Assembly (NCBI RefSeq): GCF_003864975.1
Contig: NZ_BHGL01000033.1
Location: 116,787 to 180,786 of the forward strand
Direction of reading: 5' to 3'
Length of the DNA: 64,000 bases
Source of the DNA: Sulfuriferula thiophila
GTDB taxonomy: Bacteria; Pseudomonadota; Gammaproteobacteria; Burkholderiales; Sulfuriferulaceae
Of this stretch, positions 8,985 to 17,590 are shown one piece after another (positions within the stretch are counted from its first letter, which is position 1; each line of letters begins with the position of its first letter). The translations under genes were made by a program, and so were the position numbers. Under the pieces are notes generated by a model. It searched no databases. It saw nothing but the letters and a program-made list of their open reading frames with translations, and was not told the origin of the DNA.

Positions 8985-9937
8985 CTTTAGCCGGCAGCCA
9001 GCACTCAGCATCACCCGAGCTCGTGGAGTGCGTACGCGCACGCCCATTACTCGGCACGTTCGTAGAAATAGCTGCGCATGGTGAGAATGCCGATGCTGTG
9101 CAAATGGCTATTTCGGCTGCGTTTGCCGAGGTTGAGCGGGTGCATCAATTGATGAGTTACCAGTTGGCGGACTCGGATATTTCCCGTATCAATCGGGATG
9201 GCTTTGTAAGTCCGGTTGCCGTGGCGCCAGCCACATGGGCGGTGCTGGCAGCAGCGGAAAAATTCTCTGCTGCAAGTGATGGGTTGTTTGATATTACTGT
9301 GGCGCCAACATTGACCAAACTGGGATTTTTGCCACGTCACGCGGGATTTCCCCGTATTTCCGGACAGGGTAACTGGCAGCATGTGGCTTTGCTGCCGGAT
9401 CATCAGGTTCAGCTTAAGCGCCGGTTACGCATAGATGTTTCCGGTATTGCTAAAGGTTATGCCGTGGATAGGGCAATCGCCGTGTTGCAGGCTGCGGGCA
9501 TGGCCAGTGGTCGGGTTAATGCGGGTGGTGATTTGCGGGTGTTTGGCGAGCATGCGCAAATTGTCCATGTGCGTCATCCTGCCGTGCCTGAACAGATGCT
9601 GCCTATTGTTGAGCTGAAACAAGGTGCTGCAGCAACTTCGGCTGGCTACTACACTCAGCGCCGCTATCAGGGGCGCATGGTTACACCCTTGATTAATCCT
9701 CATACACGCAGCGCAGCCGGTGTGCAGCGTAGCGTTACCGTATTGGCGAATGACTGTATGACGGCGGATGCATTAACCAAGGTCGTTCATGCTGACCCTG
9801 AGCGCGCAGTGGCATTGCTGGGGCAGTTCGAGGCTCGCGCGGTGATGCTGGTGCCGGATGTTGCAACGGGCGGCTGTCGGGTATTTGATACCTCACGTCT
9901 TAATCCTGCCAGCTGGCAAACTCGGGTCATATCATGA
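8981..9937 (+). CDS. apbE: FAD:protein FMN transferase
   Basis: 318 residues. ApbE family enzymes split FAD with Mg2+ and attach FMN to Ser/Thr of target proteins. Recognisable blocks are LLGTFVEI near residue 25, DVSGIAKGYAVD, VNAGGDLRVFG, ATSAGYY, LINPHT and the C-terminal metal-site segment DCMTADALTKV. The likely substrate is the FMN-binding protein encoded directly upstream, with a 4-base overlap; the next gene also overlaps by 4 bases. Oddly, no signal peptide or lipobox is visible at the N-terminus although bacterial ApbE normally acts in the periplasm. Either export is cryptic or flavin attachment happens before export. Confidence 0.92.
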   Translation: MTLAGSQHSASPELVECVRARPLLGTFVEIAAHGENADAVQMAISAAFAEVERVHQLMSYQLADSDISRINRDGFVSPVAVAPATWAVLAAAEKFSAASDGLFDITVAPTLTKLGFLPRHAGFPRISGQGNWQHVALLPDHQVQLKRRLRIDVSGIAKGYAVDRAIAVLQAAGMASGRVNAGGDLRVFGEHAQIVHVRHPAVPEQMLPIVELKQGAAATSAGYYTQRRYQGRMVTPLINPHTRSAAGVQRSVTVLANDCMTADALTKVVHADPERAVALLGQFEARAVMLVPDVATGGCRVFDTSRLNPASWQTRVIS

Positions 9938-10425
9938 AATATCAGCATTTACCGCTCCCTATACGCTTTGCCAAACCGCATAAATATGCCTTGTATGCTG
10001 TCGTTACGCTGCTTTGGCTATCGGGTCTGGCCTGGCTGGGTTTCCATTATTACCTGCGTGTGGCGGGTGATTTCGGTGATGCGCCTAATCCATTGGAAAT
10101 CTGGTGGTTGCGCTTGCATGGCCTGATGGGATTTGCAGTACTGGTTGCTATCGGTTCGGTGCTGCCTATCCATGCCCGCCGGGCCTGGCATCTAAAAAAG
10201 AATCGCCTGACCGGTTTCGCCATGGAAGCGCTATTTCTGTGGCTGGCACTGACGGGGTATGCGCTGTATTACTTCAGCAGCGATGACAACGAAGCCTGGT
10301 TGCCGCTGCTGCACTGGATCGTTGGCCTGTTGCTGCCGCTGATGCTGATCGTGCACATCTGGCGGGGCCGGCGCCGCGCTGTCACTGTATTTAATCCGGT
10401 GGCACACACATCAGAGACGCCTTAA
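9934..10425 (+). CDS. four-helix membrane protein with paired histidines, cytochrome b-like
   Basis: 163 residues with four membrane segments near 18-40, 61-80, 93-113 and 124-143. Histidines sit at both ends of helix 2 (His62, His80) and helix 4 (His127, His141), the geometry expected if these helices share two bis-histidine haems b. I infer that it moves electrons from a membrane quinol or cytoplasmic donor to the exported FMN protein. It does not match a family I can name with certainty; similarity to PepSY-associated or DUF4405-like membrane cytochromes is possible. Its ATG overlaps the apbE stop, so it is part of the same coupled unit. The C-terminus is basic and probably cytoplasmic. 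Confidence 0.65.
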   Translation: MKYQHLPLPIRFAKPHKYALYAVVTLLWLSGLAWLGFHYYLRVAGDFGDAPNPLEIWWLRLHGLMGFAVLVAIGSVLPIHARRAWHLKKNRLTGFAMEALFLWLALTGYALYYFSSDDNEAWLPLLHWIVGLLLPLMLIVHIWRGRRRAVTVFNPVAHTSETP

Positions 10426-10486
10426 GCGCCAATAATGGCAACAAATGCCCCGTCTCACCCAATTTTTATAGATCAAGGGAAATTCC

Positions 10487-11773
10487 ATGCAAGCCAATAA
10501 ATTTAAACTCAGTGTGCTGACTGCACTGTTAACACTGTCTTTTAATGCGCATGCAGATGCGACGACAGCAACGCTGGAGCAAAAGCTGGAGCAGTTGCAG
10601 CAGGAAATGCAGGCATTGAAACAGCAGTTGGCTGAAGAGAAGGCTGCGCGCATGCAGCAAGTCGATACTGCTGTTAAGGCGGCGGTGGCTGACGCTGTGC
10701 CTGAAACCAGCAACGATACGAGTATCGGCGGCTATGGCGAAGTGGCTTATAGCAATTATAAAGACGGCTCGGTCAAGGATCAGATTGATCTTAATCGTTT
10801 TGTGCTGTTTTTTGGGCATCGTTTCAATGATCGTTTGCGCATGTATTCCGAATTCGAGATTGAGCACGCTATTGCCAGCGCAGGTGATAAGGGTGAAGCG
10901 GAGATTGAGCAGGCTTACATCGAATACAACCTGCTGCCCAAGGTTAATTTACGTGCCGGCTTGATGTTGATGCCGCTGGGTATCCTGAATGAAACCCACG
11001 AGCCACCCACCTATTACGGCGTATTCCGAAATGAAGTGGAAACGCGCATCATCCCTACGACCTGGCGCGAGGCAGGGCTAGGGCTGCAGGGCAAGTTGCT
11101 GGATAGTTCACTGGAATATAACGCGGGTATTTCCAGTGGTTTTGATGCCACTAAATATGCGGGTAATGCGGCGTATGGCATCAAGGACATGCATGGCGAA
11201 GCCAGTCAGGCAGCGGCAAATAATCTGGCGCTGTATGCCGGACTGAATTATCGTCAGCCAGGCTGGCTGCTGGGCGGTGGCGTGTTTACCGGCAACACTG
11301 CGCAGAATGGCGTGAGTGATATAACCAGTCCGGCTTTGCAAGGTAAAAATGCGCGATTGACGTTGTGGGATATTCACGGCAAATACAGCGTAGGCAATCT
11401 GGAGATGCAGGCCCTGTATGCGCGCGGTACTCTTGGTGATACCCAAGCCATTAATGATGCGGCTGTTATTGTGCCTGGTGATGGTAAAGATGCCGCGCCA
11501 AAGTCTTTTTACGGCTGGTATGGCCAACTGGCTTACCACGTATGGCGCAAAGACGAGATGCGGCTGACACCGTTTGTGCGTTATGAGCGATTTAACACTC
11601 AGGCTAGTGTTGATGCTGGATATACGGCCAATCCATTGAACGATGAGACAGTGACAACGCTGGGCGCCAATTTCAATCTCAGTCGTGAAGTGGTATTCAA
11701 GGCAGACTGGCAGAACTATAAAACGGATCCGTTGAAAGACCGCTTCAACCTTGGGGTGGGCTGGATGTTTTAG
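10487..11773 (+). CDS. outer-membrane porin with N-terminal coiled coil
   Basis: 428 residues. A signal peptide ends near AHA (about residue 23), followed by a short coiled coil (about 28-62) rich in Gln, Glu and Leu that could contact peptidoglycan or form trimers, then a 16- to 18-strand-like barrel beginning SIGGYGEVAY and ending in GVGWMF with the expected terminal Phe. It resembles the phosphate-selective porin O/P superfamily, but its substrate is unknown. It follows the flavin genes by 61 bases with a good AAGGGA ribosome site and no separate promoter that I can see, so it is probably co-transcribed and iron-regulated. Confidence 0.8.
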   Translation: MQANKFKLSVLTALLTLSFNAHADATTATLEQKLEQLQQEMQALKQQLAEEKAARMQQVDTAVKAAVADAVPETSNDTSIGGYGEVAYSNYKDGSVKDQIDLNRFVLFFGHRFNDRLRMYSEFEIEHAIASAGDKGEAEIEQAYIEYNLLPKVNLRAGLMLMPLGILNETHEPPTYYGVFRNEVETRIIPTTWREAGLGLQGKLLDSSLEYNAGISSGFDATKYAGNAAYGIKDMHGEASQAAANNLALYAGLNYRQPGWLLGGGVFTGNTAQNGVSDITSPALQGKNARLTLWDIHGKYSVGNLEMQALYARGTLGDTQAINDAAVIVPGDGKDAAPKSFYGWYGQLAYHVWRKDEMRLTPFVRYERFNTQASVDAGYTANPLNDETVTTLGANFNLSREVVFKADWQNYKTDPLKDRFNLGVGWMF

Positions 11774-11782
11774 GCTTGATAA

Positions 11783-11812
11783 CAGGCGCGTTTGTTCTTA
11801 TTGGCGCGCCTG
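11783..11812 (+). terminator. hairpin after the porin
   Basis: An 8-base-pair GC-rich stem (CAGGCGCG with CGCGCCTG) encloses a 14-base loop 10 bases after the porin stop. There is no strong T-run behind it, so it may be a factor-assisted terminator marking the end of the hemP cluster. Confidence 0.45.
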
Positions 11813-11822
11813 ATTAAAGCTG

Positions 11823-11851
11823 TTGCTGTTGATTATATTTGTGTTTACTAT
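11823..11851 (+). promoter_or_regulatory. probable promoter of the YceI gene
   Basis: TTGCTG (11823-11828) and TACTAT (11846-11851) are separated by 17 bases, 43 bases before the YceI start codon. This suggests the YceI gene is transcribed separately from the porin. Confidence 0.5.
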
Positions 11852-11893
11852 ACGCGAAGGTTTGTAAGATAAACTTTTACAGTGGGAGTGGAC

Positions 11894-12481
11894 ATGAACC
11901 GTATCCAGCAATTCAGCCTGATCAGTAGTCTTGTTGTCGCAATGCTGGCCTCACCGGCCTATGCGCAATGGAAGCTTGATAATAATGCTTCCAATTTGAA
12001 CTTTATCAGCGTCAAGAAAGCCAATATCGCTGAAGTGCATCAATTCCAGAAGCTCAGCGGAGAAGTCAGCGATGCGGGGAATATTCATCTGGTGATCGAT
12101 TTGTCCAGCGTGGAAACACAGATTCCGATTCGCAATGAACGGGTCAAGACCATGCTGTTTGAAATCGCGCAATTCCCAGTTGCCGAGTTTGACGGTCAAG
12201 TCGATTTAAGCAAAGTAAGCGCGCTCAAAGTCGGTGATTATCTGGATATGGCGGTGAATGGCAAGCTTGCCATGCATGGTAAAACGCAGGATGCCAAAGC
12301 GACATTGCGTATGGTTAGACTTAAGCATGACCGCTTGCAGGTGGTGACCAAATCGCCAATTATCATTAATGCGGATCAGTATGATCTGGCTGCCGGGATC
12401 GACAAGTTGCGGGAAATTGCAGGATTGTCCGAGATTTCTCTGGCTGTACCGGTCAACTTTACCCTGGTATTTCAGCATTAA
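11894..12481 (+). CDS. exported YceI-family lipocalin-like protein
   Basis: 195 residues. A signal peptide ends at AYA (about residue 24) and the mature part has YceI features: a start of QWKLD, the DLSSVETQIPIRNERV segment and the C-terminal isoprenoid-binding barrel. Family members bind polyisoprenoids such as ubiquinone or are induced by alkali and stress; the exact role here is unknown. The ATG at 11894 is chosen because GGGAG precedes it and it starts directly with the signal peptide; the GTG at 11882 is the alternative. It has its own promoter and terminator, so it is probably monocistronic. Confidence 0.85.
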   Translation: MNRIQQFSLISSLVVAMLASPAYAQWKLDNNASNLNFISVKKANIAEVHQFQKLSGEVSDAGNIHLVIDLSSVETQIPIRNERVKTMLFEIAQFPVAEFDGQVDLSKVSALKVGDYLDMAVNGKLAMHGKTQDAKATLRMVRLKHDRLQVVTKSPIIINADQYDLAAGIDKLREIAGLSEISLAVPVNFTLVFQH

Positions 12482-12488
12482 TGACAGG

Positions 12489-12521
12489 CTGGCAACTGCG
12501 GCAGTGCGGTTGCCAGTTTTT
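12489..12521 (+). terminator. intrinsic terminator of the YceI gene
   Basis: Arms CTGGCAAC (12489-12496) and GTTGCCAG (12509-12516) pair perfectly and are followed at once by TTTTT. It begins 8 bases after the YceI stop. Confidence 0.8.
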
Positions 12522-12693
12522 ATCCTCTGCCGCAGCATGCAATTCCTGGCTTGGCAATATTTATCCTGCTTGGCGTTGGTGGTAAAAAATACTGGAAAAT
12601 CAGTAAGATTTGTGCCTACATACGTTGCGAATATGCTCAGGTAGACTCTGCAGTTAATTCAAGTCAGATAATAAAAAGAGTCAAGCTGTCATT

Positions 12694-14619
12694 ATGGGTA
12701 TATCTCGGGAGTTTCGTTACTTAATTGCATTGTTGGCGTGTTCTGGCGCGCAATCTGTATGGGCAACCGATGTTCCCAGCGAACTGGATTATCTGCAAGA
12801 ATTTCCTGTGGTGCTGAGTGCGTCACGCCTGTCGCAGCCGCTGAATGAAGCGCCGAATGCCATGACAGTGATCGACCGGGCGATGATCAAGGCGTCCGGT
12901 TTCCGCACCATACCGGATCTGTTCAGGTTGGTGCCCGGTATGTACGTCAGTGCGTTTACTGGTACCTCGCCGATAGTCTCTTATCACGGCACTACCGATG
13001 ACTCGGCACGGCGTATGCAGGTGCAGGTGGATGGCCGTTCGGTATTCATGCCGCCGATAGGTGCTGTCGCCTGGGAGGACTTGCCTCTGCAGATTGATGA
13101 CATCGAGCGGATTGAAGTCATACGTGGCCCCGCTGCTGCTTCATATGGTGGAAACTCCACGCAAGGTGTAATCAATATCATCACGCGTGATGCCGGTGCA
13201 TTTGAAGGATTCAAAGCCAGTGTTACCAGAGGCAATGGCGGTATTGCCGATGCAAACGTCAGCATGGGTAAGCGTGGTGCCAATCTTGACTATCGTATGA
13301 GTGTCGGGTATCGCAGCGATCACGGTTATGATGCCAATCAGTACGATATCAATAACGATAGCCACAAGACGCGCATGTTCAATCTGCGTAGCAACTACCA
13401 CCCTAATGGCGTGGATAGCTTTGATTTTCAGCTGGGTTATACCGAAGGTCCGCGAGGCGATGGTACTAACAATGGCAGCCCGAATACGCCGCACGATAAG
13501 CACAATCATGAAAATTTTGCGCAACTCACATGGTTGCGCAGCCTGGCGGGCGGGGATGAGCTGAAATTACAGTACTACCATATCTATCAGGATGTGCTGA
13601 ATACGCTGGAACCGGCTGTCCCGCTCAGTGACAGCTACACCAATACGCGAGACGATCTGGAGCTGCAGCATACTATCCATACCTCGCTCACCAACCGGCT
13701 GGTGTGGGGGGCTTCGGTGCGTCGCGACTGGACGTTGGCACCCAGCCGGTTTCTTACTGAGCAGACCGTCAACTCGGCTACCCTGTTTGCGCATGATGAG
13801 TGGCGCATGACACCTAAATGGCTGCTGAATACCGGCGCTCTGCTGGAGAACAGCGGCCTTGGTCAGACCAATCTGTCGCCGCGCGTTGCATTGATTTATA
13901 AGCTGACAGCTAAACAGACATTTCGCATTGGTATCTCCAAAGCCTACCGTAACCCTTCAGTGTATGAAGAACGCGCCAACTATCATTTTCCACCGCCTGT
14001 CGATTACACTTTTTATCTGGCGCAGGGCGGGTTACGGCCGGAAAGGATTTTGTCGCGGGAAATCGGCTATCTGGGTGAGTTCCCGAAATATGGCACATCC
14101 GTGGATATCCGTGTTTATAAGGATCAGCTGCGTGACATTATTTACGAAACTGACCTCGAACCCAAAAATTTCGTGAATTTGTTCGATGCCGAACATCATG
14201 GTGTGGAAGTGACTACCAAGCATCAGTGGGGCGATCATAATCTGCTGACGTTCAACTATACGTTCCAGTTGATGAGCAGTGAGGTAAAATTACCCTATGC
14301 AAGTGCTTACAGCGGTACTATGCCTAAACATATGATTAGCGCGTTATATTCTAAAACATTTTCTAATGACGTCGCTCTTAGCCTCGGGTACTACCAGCAG
14401 GGCGCTATGTTGCCAATAGATCGCGGACCGAATGATCTGCAGGCCTTTACCCGGCGTGTGGATGTGAGGGTCGCCAAGCAATTCAAGCTGGATAATGCCG
14501 GTAACCGAGGTGAAGTCGCACTGGTTGTGCAGCATTTGTCGGGCACCCCTTATACGGATTACGTTGTTCAGAATCAATTCAACCGTCGTGTTTTCCTTAC
14601 TGCCTCAGTTCAATATTAA
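12694..14619 (+). CDS. TonB-dependent outer-membrane receptor
   Basis: 641 residues. After a signal peptide (about 1-25) comes a TonB-box-like stretch around FPVVLSASR, a plug domain (about 50-160, with GVINIITRDA), and a 22-strand barrel ending in LTASVQY with a terminal Tyr. Such receptors import iron chelates, cobalamin, sugars or peptides using TonB energy. No Fur box was seen upstream. It is followed after 4 bases by a periplasmic binding protein and then a diguanylate cyclase, so I infer it feeds a ligand into a signalling route as well as, or instead of, uptake. The ligand is unknown. Confidence 0.9.
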   Translation: MGISREFRYLIALLACSGAQSVWATDVPSELDYLQEFPVVLSASRLSQPLNEAPNAMTVIDRAMIKASGFRTIPDLFRLVPGMYVSAFTGTSPIVSYHGTTDDSARRMQVQVDGRSVFMPPIGAVAWEDLPLQIDDIERIEVIRGPAAASYGGNSTQGVINIITRDAGAFEGFKASVTRGNGGIADANVSMGKRGANLDYRMSVGYRSDHGYDANQYDINNDSHKTRMFNLRSNYHPNGVDSFDFQLGYTEGPRGDGTNNGSPNTPHDKHNHENFAQLTWLRSLAGGDELKLQYYHIYQDVLNTLEPAVPLSDSYTNTRDDLELQHTIHTSLTNRLVWGASVRRDWTLAPSRFLTEQTVNSATLFAHDEWRMTPKWLLNTGALLENSGLGQTNLSPRVALIYKLTAKQTFRIGISKAYRNPSVYEERANYHFPPPVDYTFYLAQGGLRPERILSREIGYLGEFPKYGTSVDIRVYKDQLRDIIYETDLEPKNFVNLFDAEHHGVEVTTKHQWGDHNLLTFNYTFQLMSSEVKLPYASAYSGTMPKHMISALYSKTFSNDVALSLGYYQQGAMLPIDRGPNDLQAFTRRVDVRVAKQFKLDNAGNRGEVALVVQHLSGTPYTDYVVQNQFNRRVFLTASVQY

Positions 14620-14623
14620 TCGC

Positions 14624-15544
14624 ATGCGCGTATGGCGGAACGCGCTGCTGGCGTGCTTATGCCTGCTGCAATTCATGCCTGTGTCTGCGCTTGCAGAGAA
14701 TCTGCGCGTATTGCTGGTGCTGAGTGATAACACCGCGCCGTACCAGTCTTTTTCCCGAACATTTTCCCAAAGCCTGCCTGCTGCGCTGCATGTGTCGGTG
14801 CTGGAACATGCGGAAGATTTTGCTGTCGGTACGCCGCAATCAGATTTGATCGTTACGGTAGGGACCAAAGCCACAGTGTGGGTGGCTGCAAAAACCAGCA
14901 CGCCGATTCTGGCAACCATGCTACCCAGAAACAGTTACGAGGAGTTGCTCAGCAAGCACCGCCGGGCTAAAGGCATGTCGGCGATCTATCTGGATCAGCC
15001 CTGGGATCGTCAGGCGGATTTTCTGCATGCGGTGCTGCCAGATCGCAGCCGGATCGGTTTGCTGTATTCCCAAGGCACACATCTCGACCTGTCCGGATTG
15101 AGTAAGGAAATATCGCGGAATGGCAGCGTGTTGAATTTGCAGTTGCTGAATGCACCTGATGCCTTGTTTTCCAGTCTGGAAGCTTTGCTGGATAACAATG
15201 ATGTGCTGTTTGCCATACCTGATAGTGTCATCTACAGCAGTAATAATATCCGCAATATTTTGCTTACTACATACCGGCATGGCGTGCCATTAATCGGGCT
15301 GTCTCAATCCTATGTCAATGCGGGCGCGCTGTGCGCGATTTTCTCGACACCGGAGCAGATTGCCACGCAAACCAGTGCGGCGGTTCTGACATTTGCCCAG
15401 ACTCACCAGTTACCTGACGCGCAATATCCATCGTCGTTCACGATAGCCGTCAATCAGGAAGTAGCGCGAACTTTATCTGTACCGTTGCAGTCACCCGAGA
15501 CGCTGCGCGCACAGATGGATAACGCAAAAAGGAAGATGCGATGA
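14624..15544 (+). CDS. periplasmic ABC-type substrate-binding-like protein
   Basis: 306 residues. The ATG at 14624, five bases after the receptor stop, begins a signal peptide ending near ALA (about residue 23). The body resembles the ABC_sub_bind family (PF04392): an N-terminal DLIVTVGTKA strand-turn and a hinge region with FAIPDSVIYSS and GVPLIGLSQSYV, as in TrpX-like proteins. No permease or ATPase gene is nearby, so transport as a classical ABC importer is unlikely from this locus. It overlaps the next gene, a membrane diguanylate cyclase, by ATGA, and probably presents a bound ligand to that enzyme's periplasmic domain. Confidence 0.82.
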   Translation: MRVWRNALLACLCLLQFMPVSALAENLRVLLVLSDNTAPYQSFSRTFSQSLPAALHVSVLEHAEDFAVGTPQSDLIVTVGTKATVWVAAKTSTPILATMLPRNSYEELLSKHRRAKGMSAIYLDQPWDRQADFLHAVLPDRSRIGLLYSQGTHLDLSGLSKEISRNGSVLNLQLLNAPDALFSSLEALLDNNDVLFAIPDSVIYSSNNIRNILLTTYRHGVPLIGLSQSYVNAGALCAIFSTPEQIATQTSAAVLTFAQTHQLPDAQYPSSFTIAVNQEVARTLSVPLQSPETLRAQMDNAKRKMR

Positions 15545-16941
15545 TGCGCACGAGATATGGAATTCGCAAATACGTCGCCTGGCTGACGCTGGCGCCGTTG
15601 CTGATCATGGCAATCAGCATGGAGGTTTTTTTCCTGCAAGATCGTTTCAAGGACCTGAATCGGGATTTGCTGGTGCGCGGCAATCTGATTGCCCATCAGC
15701 TTGCTTCCAGCAGTGAATACGGGGTGTATTCCAATAACCAGTTATTCCTTAAAAATATTGCGCAGGGTGTGCTGATGCAGGCTGACGTGAGCGGCGTCAT
15801 TATCCAAAATGCAGCAGGCGTACCCTTGGTTGAAGTGCATAACGTTACCGGGGGTAAGGAGCGTGATGCAGCGTTGCCGGAAAGAGGAGATGCAAACGAG
15901 ATAGTACTGCCTTCGGCTGCAAGCGTGACGAAAATGAGTGCGCTGGTGAATTCGCAGTCACCCATTCATAACAGTAGCGACAGTCTGCTGATCTATCAGC
16001 CGATTAATTCGACTCAGGTTGCGCTTGACGAGCTTGAAGCCCGGCCTGCGGTAACCCAGCTGGGCGCCGTCATCGTTAAAATGGGCTGGGCACATACGCA
16101 GAAGTTGAAACAGCGTTTGTTGCTAGTCACGGTGTTGCCGACATTGTTGTTTCTGGTGATCACTTTCTATGCGGTTTATCGCGGCAGTCGTCGCATAACG
16201 TATCCGATAGGCAAGTTGAGTGATGCAGTGCATGCGATTGGCTCGGGTAATCTGGGTACGCGGGTTGTGGTCAGCAGCGATATCAGTGAATTGCATACCC
16301 TGGCGCAGGGCATTAATGATATGGCGGCACAATTGCAGCATGAGCGCGGGATATTGCAGCAGCGTATTGATGAAGCTACGCTGCAATTGCGCACCTTGGC
16401 GTTCTACGACACGCTGACCAAGCTACCAAACCGGCGCATGCTGGAAGATCGTCTGGCGCAGGCGATATCTGCCAGCAGTCGTACTGGGCGTTTTGGTGCG
16501 TTGATGTTCCTGGATCTGGATAATTTCAAGCCACTCAATGATAAATACGGGCATGCTGTTGGCGATTTATTACTGGTCGAAGCCGCGCAGCGTATCAGTA
16601 ATTGCATGCGGGCGATGGACACGGTGGCCCGTTTCGGCGGTGATGAGTTCGTGGTGATGATCAGTGAGCTGGATGTGGATAAAACGGAATCCATCAAGCA
16701 GGTCGGAATCATCGCAGAAAAGATCCGCATGGCTTTAGGTGAAGCGTATGTGCTGCGCTACCAGACCGAAGGCAAAGCGGAGGCCGTCATCGAGCATCAT
16801 TGCACATCCAGTATCGGCGTTGCGCTGTTCTTAAATGACGAGACCGGGCAGAACGATATACTTACCCGGGCAGACTTGGCCATGTATCAGGCAAAAGCTG
16901 AGGGCCGAAATCGTATTAGCTTTTATCAGGCACCGACTTAA
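15541..16941 (+). CDS. membrane diguanylate cyclase with HAMP and GGDEF domains
   Basis: 466 residues. A membrane helix at about 13-31, a periplasmic domain of about 160 residues, a second helix near 192-215, HAMP, a short coiled coil and a GGDEF domain. The active-site GGDEF is at 366-370 and the inhibitory I-site RAMD lies five residues earlier (357-360), so product feedback is expected. It makes cyclic di-GMP from two GTP. Translational overlap with the binding-protein gene implies that the periplasmic domain reads that protein's ligand state, as in other binding-protein-gated sensors; this is inference. Its stop codon overlaps the end of a pseudogene on the opposite strand. Confidence 0.92.
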   Translation: MMRTRYGIRKYVAWLTLAPLLIMAISMEVFFLQDRFKDLNRDLLVRGNLIAHQLASSSEYGVYSNNQLFLKNIAQGVLMQADVSGVIIQNAAGVPLVEVHNVTGGKERDAALPERGDANEIVLPSAASVTKMSALVNSQSPIHNSSDSLLIYQPINSTQVALDELEARPAVTQLGAVIVKMGWAHTQKLKQRLLLVTVLPTLLFLVITFYAVYRGSRRITYPIGKLSDAVHAIGSGNLGTRVVVSSDISELHTLAQGINDMAAQLQHERGILQQRIDEATLQLRTLAFYDTLTKLPNRRMLEDRLAQAISASSRTGRFGALMFLDLDNFKPLNDKYGHAVGDLLLVEAAQRISNCMRAMDTVARFGGDEFVVMISELDVDKTESIKQVGIIAEKIRMALGEAYVLRYQTEGKAEAVIEHHCTSSIGVALFLNDETGQNDILTRADLAMYQAKAEGRNRISFYQAPT

Positions 16942-17150
16942 GCAGTCGTTATTAACGGAGTCTGCTTCGTACCCGAGAAAGCGTCTTTCTCGTAGTCCAA
17001 CAGTTTTTCTTCCAACCAGGCTTTTGGTAACGCCGGAGCATCAACCTGAATAACAGGGCCTTGATGTCGATGGTTGCTGCACGCGCCGCCTAACTGCCAG
17101 TTCTTGGCCTATCCCCGATTCACCGAGTAATACGACTGCAGCAGGGTAAA
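16938..17150 (-). pseudogene. relic of a sigma54-dependent activator AAA+ domain
   Basis: Read on the minus strand, this gene-free stretch still encodes VVLLGESGIGQE, the Walker A region of NtrC-type activators, then after a frameshift near 17060-17080 QVDAPALPKAWLEEKLLDYE and DAFSGTKQ, matching the VNCAALPE..LESELFGHEKGAFTGA block of that family. The GAFTGA loop has decayed to DAFSGT, the Walker A lysine is Gln, and the frame stops at 16938-16940. About 70 codons remain, so it cannot be functional. The rest of the AAA+ domain, the sensor and the DNA-binding region are missing. The remaining bases up to 17368 hold nothing else I recognise. Confidence 0.8.
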
Positions 17151-17368
17151 GGCACTACCCACTCAATCAGACCTGTATTTTGTTAAATGCTGCAAAACGG
17201 GCAACAAGTCTGCTGTTTGTGCTGGATTTAAGTGGGCAGGATTCACCTCATGGTCATAGGGGCGAGTATAGTGGTGAGACTTCTTAGGGCTGCGCCATCT
17301 GCTGCAACAGTAGCCTTGCCAGCATCTGGCTATGGTTCGGATTTGAAGTTCCGGAAAGGTTGGTCAAC

Positions 17369-17590
17369 ATGCGTACGATTTGGAACAATTCTTTAGGCAG
17401 AGAGCTACTGCTGATCCTGATTGTGAAAATAATCGCAATTTTTGCGATCTGGTGGGTGTTCTTTCGGCCCGTCGTCGCGCACCCGCCTTTGAACGCAGAT
17501 CAAGTCAGTACTGCCCTGGTCAGCAAGCCGCCAACTGTCACTCAACCTGCTGTTACCCCACCCGCCCCTAGGAGTCATCAAGATGATTAG
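17369..17590 (+). CDS. cydP: cytochrome oxidase putative small subunit CydP
   Basis: 73 residues: an N-terminal [13 protein letters not shown] segment, a single membrane helix (about 12-32) and a Pro-rich tail. This matches the short CydP proteins found ahead of cydA in many proteobacteria, thought to be an accessory subunit of cytochrome bd. The ATG at 17369 has AAAGG at a good distance; an in-frame TTG lies 9 bases earlier. Its last 8 bases overlap the start of cydA. Confidence 0.8.
   Translation: MRTIWNNSLGRELLLILIVKIIAIFAIWWVFFRPVVAHPPLNADQVSTALVSKPPTVTQPAVTPPAPRSHQDD

Noticed and set aside
17160-17368. Search for an FNR or ArcA site ahead of the cytochrome bd operon
   Set aside because: No TTGAT-N4-ATCAA-like palindrome found; only weak promoter-like matches (TATAGT near 17267) with poor spacing.
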